Below the pieces are notes generated by a model. That model ran no database searches, had not been told where the DNA came from, and saw only the letters and a list, made by a program, of their open reading frames with translations. 40,255 nt of DNA. Origin: JAVBLU01 sp031553225. GTDB taxonomy: Bacteria > Bacillota > Clostridia > Christensenellales > UBA1750. Position numbers and translations under genes: made by a program. Location of the stretch: positions 1 to 40,255 of the forward strand of contig JAVBLU010000030.1 of NCBI GenBank assembly GCA_031553225.1. The letters are read 5' to 3'. Shown piece after piece: positions 26,231 through 33,533 of this stretch (the stretch's first letter is position 1; each line of letters opens with the position of its first letter).

Positions 26231-27010
26231 ATGTCGCTTTACGATACTCTTCTTGCCGTGCTGCGGGGCATGGCTCCGTGCGGCGTGGCGTTTTCCGGCG
26301 GCGTGGATTCCACGCTCCTGCTGAGGGCGGCGGTGGATGCCTGGGGCTCGGCGCGCGCGTACATGGTGTCCGCGCGGCTGCACGCCTTGTCCGAACAGGC
26401 CGAAGCCCGCGAGGTGTCTGCCCGCCTGGGTGCGGAGCTCACCGTCCTCCCCCTGGAGATCGACGGCGTGCCCGGCCTGTCGGACAATCCGCCCGAGCGG
26501 TGCTACCTGTGCAAGCGCGCCTGCTTTTCCGCCATGATCGCCGCGGCGCAAAAGGACGGGCTTGCGGGTGTGATCGACGGTTCCAACATGGACGATTTGG
26601 GCGAGTACCGCCCGGGCCTCCAGGCCCTGAAGGAGCTGGGCGTGCGCTCGCCCCTGGTGGAGGCCGGCCTGCATAAGGCGGATGTGCGCGCCGCCTCGCG
26701 CGCGCTCTCCCTGCCCACGGCGGACAAACCGGCCCTCGCCTGCCTTGCCACGCGCATACCGCACGGCACGCCCCTTACGGCGGAACGTCTGCGCGCCGTG
26801 GAGGCCGCCGAGACGGCCGTGTGGGCGCTGGGTTTTGCCGGCGCGCGCGTGCGGCACCACGGCGAAGTCGGCCGCCTGGAGGTTCCCACGGACCGCATCG
26901 CCGAGGCGGCCGCCATGGCCGAGGCTCTGCAGCGCGCCATCGCCTCCGCGGGCTTTCGTTACGCCGCGCTGGACCTGTGCGGGTACCGCACGGGCAGCAT
27001 GAACGCATAA
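26231..27010 (+). CDS. larE: Pyridinium-3,5-biscarboxylate mononucleotide sulfurtransferase LarE
   Basis: LarE adenylates the two carboxylates of P2CMN and donates sulfur, giving the bisthiocarboxylate precursor of the nickel-pincer cofactor. The 259-aa product has the PP-loop SGGVDSTLL (22-30), the NPPERCYLCKR stretch (Cys91, Cys94, and Cys98 close by) and Cys171 in LACLATRIP, the position I recall as the sacrificial Cys of the Lactiplantibacillus enzyme. ATG 26231 follows AAGGAGGTGA at 8 bases; the GTG nine bases upstream overlaps this site. It leads a larE-larB-larC unit that begins 42 bases after the yfcE-like gene, so read-through from the rph operon is possible. Confidence 0.95.
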   Translation: MSLYDTLLAVLRGMAPCGVAFSGGVDSTLLLRAAVDAWGSARAYMVSARLHALSEQAEAREVSARLGAELTVLPLEIDGVPGLSDNPPERCYLCKRACFSAMIAAAQKDGLAGVIDGSNMDDLGEYRPGLQALKELGVRSPLVEAGLHKADVRAASRALSLPTADKPALACLATRIPHGTPLTAERLRAVEAAETAVWALGFAGARVRHHGEVGRLEVPTDRIAEAAAMAEALQRAIASAGFRYAALDLCGYRTGSMNA

Positions 27011-27026
27011 TAGAGGGAGAACGCCG

Positions 27027-27833
27027 ATGAACGAAGCGCAGATGATGGACCTGCTCGCACGCGTGCGCTCCGGGGCGGTTTCCGCGCAGGACGCCGCAGC
27101 CGCCCTGCGCATGGCCCCCATCGAGGAACTCGGCGGGTTCGCGGTGGTGGACCACCACCGCGCGCTGCGCCAAGGCGTGCCCGAGGTGGTGTACGGTGCG
27201 GGCAAGACGCCCGACCAGGCCGCGGCCATCGCTTCGGCGCTTGCCGCAAAAGGCGGCAGCAACATCCTCGTTACGCGCTGCAGCCCCGAGATGGCGCAGG
27301 CAATCGCACAGCGAGAGCCGGACAGCGAGTACCGCGACGTGGCGCGCATCTGCATCGTGCGGCCCCAGCCGGCGCAGCATATGCCCGCGGGCACTATTTT
27401 GGTGTGCGCGGCGGGCACAAGCGATTTGCCCGTGGCCGAGGAAGCCGCCGTAACCGCCGAAGCGCTGGGCAACCGCGTCGGCCGCATCTACGACGTGGGC
27501 GTGGCGGGTCTTCACCGCCTGCTGCGCAGGTTGCCCGACATCATGGCCGCCAACGTCATCGTGGCCGTGGCCGGCATGGAAGGCGCGCTGCCGTCCGTGA
27601 TCGGCGGGCTTACCGACCGCCCGGTCATCGCCGTGCCCACCTCCGTGGGGTACGGCGCGTCCTTCGGCGGGCTTGCGGCGCTGCTTGCCATGCTCAATTC
27701 CTGCGCGTCGGGCATCTCGGTCGTCAACATCGACAACGGCTTCGGCGCGGGCTATCAGGCCGCGCTCATCAACCGGCCGGGCCGCGCGGGAAACGGGCAG
27801 GGCGATGGGCCGAAGGCGGCCCCTTTGGGCTAA
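27027..27833 (+). CDS. larB: Pyridinium-3,5-biscarboxylic acid mononucleotide synthase LarB
   Basis: LarB carboxylates nicotinic acid adenine dinucleotide and releases AMP, the first step of nickel-pincer cofactor synthesis. The 268-aa product ends in a PurE-like domain (about 125-250) with motifs ILVCAAGTSDLPVAEEAA, GVAGLHRLL, VAVAGMEGALPSVIGGL and TSVGYGASFGG; the N-terminal part carries EVVYGAGKTPDQ, characteristic of LarB. It begins 16 bases after larE with an AGGGAGA site. A hydrophilic tail of about 20 residues (Gly, Arg, Lys, Pro) follows the domain and is probably disordered. Confidence 0.95.
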   Translation: MNEAQMMDLLARVRSGAVSAQDAAAALRMAPIEELGGFAVVDHHRALRQGVPEVVYGAGKTPDQAAAIASALAAKGGSNILVTRCSPEMAQAIAQREPDSEYRDVARICIVRPQPAQHMPAGTILVCAAGTSDLPVAEEAAVTAEALGNRVGRIYDVGVAGLHRLLRRLPDIMAANVIVAVAGMEGALPSVIGGLTDRPVIAVPTSVGYGASFGGLAALLAMLNSCASGISVVNIDNGFGAGYQAALINRPGRAGNGQGDGPKAAPLG

Positions 27834-27918
27834 GCGCTTTGCCGGGCGCCGCCGGCGCGCTGCATGCAGCGACGGGCGGCGGGTTGTCAGCCTAAAAAAG
27901 CCGGGGAGGCGTTTTTTC

Positions 27919-29250
27919 ATGGCAGGGTTTTTGTACGTGGACTGTTTTTCCGGCGCAAGCGGCGACATGCTGCTGGGCGCGCTGCTGGATGCGGGCGGCC
28001 AGGAAGCGTACCTGCGCGCGCAGCTTGGCCGGCTTGGGCTTGGCGAGGAGTTCCGCTTAAACGTGCACAAGACAGTGAAGAAGGGCGTGGCCGTCACGTC
28101 CGCGCACGTGAAGCTGCTCACCCCGCAGGGCGAGGTGGACGCGGACGCCCCCCGGCCCGAAGCGCGCGTGGCCACGGTTCCCTTGAAGCGCGTCAAGCTG
28201 CACAAACACGGCCACGGGCATGACCACGGGCATGACCACGGGCATGAGCATGACCATGAGCACGGCCCGCAGGGGCACAGCCACGAGGGCGGGCGGCGTC
28301 TGCCGGACATCCTGGACCTCATCCGTGCGGCCGAGCTGCCCGGCCGCGCGGAGAGCATCGCCTGCGCGGCCTTCCAACTGCTCGCCGGGGCCGAGGGCCA
28401 GGTGCACGGCGTGGCGCCCGAACAGGTGCACTTTCACGAGGTAGGCGCCGTGGACGCCATCGTGGACATCGTGGGCGTTGCGCTGCTCATCGACCGCCTC
28501 GCCCCGGACAAGATCGTCGTGTCGCCGGTGAACGTGGGCAGCGGCTTTGTGCGCTGCAGCCACGGCCTGATGCCCGTGCCCGCGCCCGCAACGGCGGAGA
28601 TCCTCAAGGGAAAGCCCATCTACGCCGGGCCTCTGCGCGGGGAGATGTGCACGCCCACGGGCGCGGCGCTTCTGTGCGCCATAGCCGACGAGTTTGCTCC
28701 CCTGCCCGCCCTTACGGCCGGCAGGATCGGATACGGCGCAGGCCAGCGCGATCTGGACGCGCTCAACGCCGTGCGCGTGTTCGTGTGCGACGCCGAGCCG
28801 GACACGGACGAGATCGGCGTGCTGGCCTGCCACATCGACGACATGACCGGCGAGCAGATCGCCTACCTGATGGAACGGCTGATGGCCGTGGGCGCGCTGG
28901 ACGTTTGCGTTGCGCCTCTCACCATGAAGAAGGGACGGCCCGGGCACGCCCTCACCGTGATGTGCCGCGTAGGCGAGGAACGGGCGATGAGCGCCTTCCT
29001 TATGGCCGAATCCACCACCCTGGGCGTGCGCGTTTCGCGCAGCCGCCGCATCATCGCCCCGCGCAACGTGGGCATGGTCGCAACGCCCTACGGCGACATC
29101 GCCATCAAGCGCGCGGGCGGCCGCGCCAAGCCCGAGTTTGAGAGCTGCCGCGCGGCGGCTCTTCAGCATGGCGCGTCGCTGATGGACGTGCAGCGGGCGG
29201 CCATGCACGCCGCCGAGCTTGCCAAAGGTACGGACGCCCGCCTGCCGTAA
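27919..29250 (+). CDS. larC: Nickel-inserting cyclometallase LarC (single-frame)
   Basis: LarC inserts Ni into the bisthiocarboxylate pyridinium nucleotide, forming C-Ni and S-Ni bonds, with CTP hydrolysis. The 443-aa product carries both halves in one frame: the LarC1 part (YVDCFSGASGDMLLGALLDAG; HFHEVGAVDAIVDIVG) and the LarC2 part (EIGVLACHIDDMTGEQIAYL; RPGHALTVM; PYGDIAIKRAGG). In Lactiplantibacillus the two are joined by programmed frameshifting; here no shift is needed. Between about 95 and 125 lies a His/Asp/Gly-rich loop made of HGHD-type units, a likely nickel store. ATG 27919 follows GGGGAGG at 9 bases. No larA homologue is seen in the window. Confidence 0.95.
   Translation: MAGFLYVDCFSGASGDMLLGALLDAGGQEAYLRAQLGRLGLGEEFRLNVHKTVKKGVAVTSAHVKLLTPQGEVDADAPRPEARVATVPLKRVKLHKHGHGHDHGHDHGHEHDHEHGPQGHSHEGGRRLPDILDLIRAAELPGRAESIACAAFQLLAGAEGQVHGVAPEQVHFHEVGAVDAIVDIVGVALLIDRLAPDKIVVSPVNVGSGFVRCSHGLMPVPAPATAEILKGKPIYAGPLRGEMCTPTGAALLCAIADEFAPLPALTAGRIGYGAGQRDLDALNAVRVFVCDAEPDTDEIGVLACHIDDMTGEQIAYLMERLMAVGALDVCVAPLTMKKGRPGHALTVMCRVGEERAMSAFLMAESTTLGVRVSRSRRIIAPRNVGMVATPYGDIAIKRAGGRAKPEFESCRAAALQHGASLMDVQRAAMHAAELAKGTDARLP
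28213..28248 (+). repeat. Three 12-bp tandem units in the LarC histidine-rich loop
   Basis: The unit CACGGGCATGAC repeats at 28213, 28225 and 28237 (the last with one change at the end), each coding HGHD. Further diverged His-Glu/Asp codons follow. The near-identity suggests recent expansion or slippage of the metal-binding loop without loss of frame. Confidence 0.8.
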
Positions 29251-29281
29251 CGCCCAAAACATTCGCTTTAGTACGAACGAT

Positions 29282-29314
29282 GACATCGGCCGCATCGGCC
29301 GATGTCTGTTTTTT
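29282..29314 (+). terminator. Intrinsic terminator after larC
   Basis: A perfect 9-bp stem GACATCGGC/GCCGATGTC (29282-29290 with 29298-29306), 7-nt loop, followed by TG and six T. Confidence 0.85.
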
Positions 29315-29329
29315 CGGCTTTTCATTGGG

Positions 29330-29335
29330 TATAAT
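29330..29335 (+). promoter_or_regulatory. Candidate -10 element of guaA
   Basis: A perfect TATAAT lies 48 bases before the guaA start and just after the larC terminator. No good -35 is visible at 16-18 nt; the region there is the T-tract of the terminator. Confidence 0.4.
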
Positions 29336-29382
29336 AATGGCAGTGATTGAAACTGCACGCGCTGCAGTGAGGAGTGTTGCAT

Positions 29383-30900
29383 ATGCAGAGATCCATGATA
29401 CTCATTATAGACTTTGGCGGCCAGGACAGCCAGAACATCGCCCGCAAGATTCGCGCCGAGCGCGTGTACTGCGAGGTTGTGCCCTACAGCATTACCCCGG
29501 CCGCCGTGGCGCAGAAGGCCCCTCTGGGCCTTGTGTTTGCGGGCGGTGGGCAGGCGGACGCGGCCGCGGCCGACGCTTTGCGCTGCGACGCGAGCCTTTG
29601 GGCCACCGGGCTGCCCACCCTGGGCATCGGCTACGGCGCGCGGGCCATGGTGCAGGCGCTGGGCGGCAAGCTGGAGGGCGCTCTCATTCAAAAAAAGCTG
29701 GAGAGCGTCGCTTTCTCCCAGCACAAGCTGTTTAACGGCGTGGGCGAGGGCACGCGCAGCATTCTGCGCGCCGACGCCCTCACGCTTCCGGCCGGTCACA
29801 GCGCGCTGGCCCAGGCGGGCGACGCGGTGATGGCCTTCGGGAGCGAGCAACAGGGCATGTATGGCCTGCAGTTCGTGCCCGAGCAGAACGACCAGGACGG
29901 CAACCGCGTGCTGCGCAACTTTGTTGTGGACATCTGCGGCTGCCAGCCCAACTGGACCATGAGACAGTTCATCGCCGAGCAGGTGGACGCCATCCGCGCG
30001 GCCGTTGGCGAGGGCCAGGCGCTGCTCGCCATGTCCGGCGGGGTGGATTCCTCGGTTTGCGCCGCGCTGATGCACCGCGCCATCGGCCGGCAGCTCCACT
30101 GCATCTATGTGGACACGGGGCTGATGCGCAAGAGCGAGTCCGACGAGGTGGAGCGCGCCTTCCGTGACAGCCTGGGCATCAACTTAACGCGCGTGGACGC
30201 CTCCGCCCGGTTTTTCGCCCGCCTGAAGGGCATTACCGACCCCGAAAAGAAGCGCATGGCCGTGGGCGAGGAATTCATCCGCGTGTTTGAGGAGGAAGCC
30301 CGCAAGATCGGCAAGGTGGACTTTCTCGTGCAGGGCACCATCTACCCGGATGTCATCGAGTCCGGCGTGGGCGCGCCCAACGTAAAAAAGCACCACAACG
30401 TGGGCGGCCTGCCGGACGTGATCGACTTCAAAGCGATCATCGAGCCCGTGCGCGAGCTGTTTAAGGACGAGGTGCGCATGGTGGGCGAGGAACTGCAGCT
30501 GCCCGCGTCCATCGTATGGCGTCAGCCGTTTCCCGGCCCGGGCCTGTCGGTTCGCTGCCTTGGCGAGGTGACTCCGGAGCGCATCGCCACCCTGCGCGAC
30601 GCGGACGCCATCTTTCGTGCCGAAGTCGCCGCCGCCGGGCTGGACCGGCAGATTTGGCAGTACTTCGTGGTGCTCACCAACCTTCAGTCCACCGGCGTAC
30701 GCAACGGCGCGCGTTCCTACGAGCACACGGTGGCCTTGCGCGCCGTGCACTCCATCGACGCTATGACCGCCTCCGTCGCCCGCCTTCCCTACGACCTGCT
30801 GGAGCGCGTCGTGCGGCGCATCACCTCCGAGGTGCCCGGCGTCAGCCGCGTGGTCTACGACATCACCCCCAAGGGCCCGGCTACGATTGAGTGGGAGTAA
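29383..30900 (+). CDS. guaA: GMP synthase with inactivated glutaminase domain
   Basis: GMP synthase converts XMP to GMP with ATP and ammonia, usually taken from glutamine by its N-terminal domain. The 505-aa product has normal length. The ATP pyrophosphatase half is intact: MSGGVDSSVCAAL (P-loop), YVDTGLMRK, QPFPGPGLSVRCLGE, and the C-terminal dimerisation domain ending YDITPKGPATIEWE. The glutaminase half (1-190) keeps its fold landmarks (IIDFGGQDSQNIARKI) but not its chemistry: the nucleophile motif GxCYG reads GIGYG (Gly83, codon 29629-29631), and the catalytic His-x-Glu motif QFHPE reads QFVPE (Val, codon 29875-29877). SGGP is also changed to AGGG. So it probably uses free ammonia or a partner glutaminase. 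ATG 29383 follows GAGGAG at 9 bases. It is monocistronic. Confidence 0.93.
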   Translation: MQRSMILIIDFGGQDSQNIARKIRAERVYCEVVPYSITPAAVAQKAPLGLVFAGGGQADAAAADALRCDASLWATGLPTLGIGYGARAMVQALGGKLEGALIQKKLESVAFSQHKLFNGVGEGTRSILRADALTLPAGHSALAQAGDAVMAFGSEQQGMYGLQFVPEQNDQDGNRVLRNFVVDICGCQPNWTMRQFIAEQVDAIRAAVGEGQALLAMSGGVDSSVCAALMHRAIGRQLHCIYVDTGLMRKSESDEVERAFRDSLGINLTRVDASARFFARLKGITDPEKKRMAVGEEFIRVFEEEARKIGKVDFLVQGTIYPDVIESGVGAPNVKKHHNVGGLPDVIDFKAIIEPVRELFKDEVRMVGEELQLPASIVWRQPFPGPGLSVRCLGEVTPERIATLRDADAIFRAEVAAAGLDRQIWQYFVVLTNLQSTGVRNGARSYEHTVALRAVHSIDAMTASVARLPYDLLERVVRRITSEVPGVSRVVYDITPKGPATIEWE

Positions 30901-30955
30901 ACCTCGCAGCGTCGCTTGCGCGACACTGGCCAAGCGATTGATGTCAAAATAGGAA

Positions 30956-30993
30956 GCAAAAGTCAACTGATCTCCATGTCAGTTGGCTTTTGC
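30956..30993. terminator. Hairpin after guaA, probable terminator (possibly bidirectional)
   Basis: A 15-bp stem GCAAAAGTCAACTGA / TCAGTTGGCTTTTGC with one G-T pair and an 8-nt loop lies 55 bases after the guaA stop. The descending arm contains TTTT but no extra T-run follows. Confidence 0.6.
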
Positions 30994-32060
30994 GTTCATC
31001 GCGGAAGCGGTTGCCCGGACACGCGGAACGTGGTTTCGTGCTCCCTTACCGGTTGCCATGTCGCATAGAAACCGGCGATCCCCCATACCAAACTGTGCAG
31101 TAAGCCGCGCTACGCACTGCATACGGTCGGCGAAACCATGCGGAGAGTCGTCCCCTTCTTGTTGCCGTGAGGGAACTGCGCCTCGTCGTTGTACCGCCAC
31201 GCAATGGCATTAACGATTGTGTGGGCGCCATATGCGGCGCGCCGTTTGCGGCGGACACCTCCGGCGGGGTCGCGGTACCGTCGCAGATAAACACAACCTG
31301 CCCGGCCACTACCGGCCTGCCTGCCTGCGAAAAGGCGGCAGCGAGCTTGCGGGAGCGTAGGAAGGCGGTGGATCATCGACTGGAACGGCGGGAGAGCGTA
31401 CACTCAAAACGGCAAATACATGGCGCCGGCCGCTGAATGGCGCAGCGCCGCAAGGCTTGGCCGCCGATGCTTCATCTCGTGCCGAACCGGGCGTTTTGGG
31501 TCAAACGAAGACGGCTTTGTCTTCAGTCTGCAGGGCTTTGAAAGAGGCCGCCGTCTTTTTCGTCATGGCGGAACGAGACGGTCGGCGGGGCGCTTTCCTC
31601 GCTTTGTCCTGCAGGATACGCACGCCGCAATGCGATGCCCGCGGTCCTTCCGGCCGTGCCAGCGAGGGAGCAAAACTGCAAATTTTAACGAATACGGTAG
31701 TCTAATGGGGAATGGCGCGCATGTCGTCCAGCGCCCTTGACGCCGCGCCGCGCAGAGGGTATTATGCGGAATATGGGTTTCTTTGGAAGTCCATGTATGC
31801 CAGCGCCGAATACACCGGCAGCGTGGTGAGAATGACGCGAGCAGCCAACGAGCCGGTGCCGTGCATGGCCGAAGGAGGCATGGCGAGGCGGGGCGGAACG
31901 GAATAAATGCAATGAGGGTCCGACGCCGCGAGGTTCGCTGCTGAAGCGTGTGAATCGGCCGCAAGAGTGGTGGCAATTGATCATTGAATATGAATCACAA
32001 GATTGCCGCTTGTCATCCACGGAGTTGTCTAAACGCTTAAGTACTTCAGAGGTGATCGGC
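30994..32060. other. 1.07-kb region without a convincing gene
   Basis: Many short frames exist on both strands (for example 31167-31436 plus, 31110-31403 minus, 31712-31906 plus), but none has a ribosome site plus a recognisable or compositionally convincing product. The part around 31400-31570 ends in a large stem-loop (31508-31515 with 31550-31557) followed by T's. From about 31670 GC falls towards the level of the kinase gene that follows. The region may hold a dispersed non-coding repeat, a decayed gene or an RNA; I could not identify any. A signal-peptide gene of the AgrD type, expected beside an AgrC-like kinase, was looked for and not found. Confidence 0.5.
31508..31560 (+). terminator. 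Long-loop stem with T-run, terminator-like
   Basis: AAGACGGC (31508-31515) pairs with GCCGTCTT (31550-31557), and the arm runs into TTTTT. The 34-nt loop contains TCTT/AAGA and CTGCAG complements, so it can fold further. It has no upstream gene, which suggests the end of an unannotated RNA or a repeat element. Confidence 0.45.
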
Positions 32061-33422
32061 TTGCGGTTTCTGTATTCCGAATTTGCGTATTCTACACATA
32101 TGCAAGTTCTTCTTGCCGCGGTGACATTCGTGGAAACATTCCTGACCATGTATATGCTCTCCAACGTTATTATGGACGTTTTTAAGATGAAGCTAAGCAT
32201 AAAGCAGCGTCTGCTGTTTACGTTTATCAACGGCTCGCTTTTGCAAACTGCATTGATATACGGGATCTATATCCTTGGCGGCATGCTGTCCTTCAGCCCG
32301 TTCGTCTATCTGGTGGTTGTGAACGTTAACCCGGCGTCGGCGATGATCTACTATTATACCGCCCTGCGGATATTCAGGCTGTCAAATGAGCGTTCCGTTA
32401 AGATGATGAGCTATATGCTCATCTTCTGGGCAATCAAGGTGACGGCAGGCAAGCTCCTCCACGTACTGTTTTATATCGAGTCCGGGCCGAGATACAATTA
32501 CCTGATGGACGCCGTTCAGCAGATCTCGGCGCTGGTCTTGTTCTTTTTGTTGTATAAGAGCATGTTGTATATCCTTGAAAAAACGCAGGCAAGCCTTCGG
32601 TTTACCGACAACATGTTTTTTAATAAGCGAAAAGAGCTTGTCATCTATATCTTAGAAGCGATGTTTCTTTTCTGCGCCAGCGTGATTGTCCCAAGCATCG
32701 TGACCGATCAGGTGGCTGCGCACGTCATCGTCATCCTGCTTTCGCTTCTTTATACCGTTGTGAGCATTTGTGCGGATATTGTGGCTTACAACAAACAGGT
32801 GATCAGCAACCGCGACGCCCATATCGGCGCGCTTTTTCGGGGTATGGAGGATCTGCGCGGGGTGAAGCATGACTTTAACAATATTCTGCAGGCATACAGT
32901 GGGTATTTGGAGCTCAAGGAGTATGAGAAGCTGGAACGCTATCACGCTTCCCTTGTGCTGGCGACATCACATGCCGGAAGCATAACGGAGCTGGCGCACA
33001 GGATGCAGGAAAACCCGCCGTTCATATCGCTGCTGATCAGCAAGATTGAGTGCGCGGAGCAATTGAGCGTTAAAATGTTGGTTTCCGTCAAATGCAACCT
33101 GGAGCAGCTGTATATCGACAACATGGATATCACAAGAATTCTGGCGCATTTGCTGGACAATGCGCTGGAAGCGGCGAACCTTTCTCAGCAGCGCAGGGTG
33201 TATGTTACCATTGGGACGAAAGCGAACCGATCCAAGCTCATTATTGTGGCAAACAGCGTAGCGGACTCGCACGCCCGGGCGCGGCCGCCCGAGCGGAGAG
33301 ACAGCGACACACGCATACTGAAGGTACGCGATATTATGAAAAAATACGGCAACTGCTCGCTTCAGATGGAGTATCGCGATCAGGAGGTGTCCGCTTATGT
33401 TGAGCTTCGCAGCACGAAATAA
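32061..33422 (+). CDS. AgrC-like membrane GHKL sensor kinase, degenerate ATP lid
   Basis: About 453 aa from TTG 32061, which follows AGAGGTGA closely; the frame is open to a GTG at 31950 that lacks a ribosome site. With TTG the phospho-acceptor His (KHDFNNILQ, residue 270) falls at almost the same number as in the next kinase (269), supporting this start. Around six membrane segments fill residues 12-210, then a short helix, the Spo0B-like dimerisation helix, and a HATPase_c_5/GHKL domain with N-box LLDNALEAAN. The usual lid with glycines (HGxGLxNV) is absent: after VANS comes an Arg/Pro/Asp stretch and TRILKVRDIMKKYGN. ATP binding is doubtful. GC is clearly lower than in the surrounding genes. 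It is 111 bases from its sister kinase. Confidence 0.85.
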   Translation: MRFLYSEFAYSTHMQVLLAAVTFVETFLTMYMLSNVIMDVFKMKLSIKQRLLFTFINGSLLQTALIYGIYILGGMLSFSPFVYLVVVNVNPASAMIYYYTALRIFRLSNERSVKMMSYMLIFWAIKVTAGKLLHVLFYIESGPRYNYLMDAVQQISALVLFFLLYKSMLYILEKTQASLRFTDNMFFNKRKELVIYILEAMFLFCASVIVPSIVTDQVAAHVIVILLSLLYTVVSICADIVAYNKQVISNRDAHIGALFRGMEDLRGVKHDFNNILQAYSGYLELKEYEKLERYHASLVLATSHAGSITELAHRMQENPPFISLLISKIECAEQLSVKMLVSVKCNLEQLYIDNMDITRILAHLLDNALEAANLSQQRRVYVTIGTKANRSKLIIVANSVADSHARARPPERRDSDTRILKVRDIMKKYGNCSLQMEYRDQEVSAYVELRSTK

Positions 33423-33533
33423 CACAGCGGCTATCTAAACGCTTGTATCCATAGCGATCCTGTCGCGGCGCACCTTGGCCGGGCCGGTGCCGATGGCGGC
33501 GTGACACCCACTGACGATGACGTGGAGGTCAGA

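Noticed and set aside
28057..30099. Antisense frame of 680 codons across larC and guaA
   Set aside because: Overlaps two well-supported genes and the terminator and promoter between them.
31110..31403. Minus-strand frame of 97 codons and overlapping plus-strand frame 31167-31436
   Set aside because: They overlap each other on opposite strands, lack ribosome sites and resemble no family I know; recorded only as part of an unexplained region.
31712..31906. Possible small signal peptide (AgrD-like) before the kinases
   Set aside because: Plus and minus short frames here were read; none has the amphipathic leader, central Cys/Ser thiolactone region and acidic tail of AgrD, nor a ribosome site.
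33241..33422. Frameshift as explanation for the missing ATP lid in the first kinase
   Set aside because: The frame is continuous and resumes family-like sequence (VRDIMKKYGN) right after the lid position; other frames do not restore the glycine motif.
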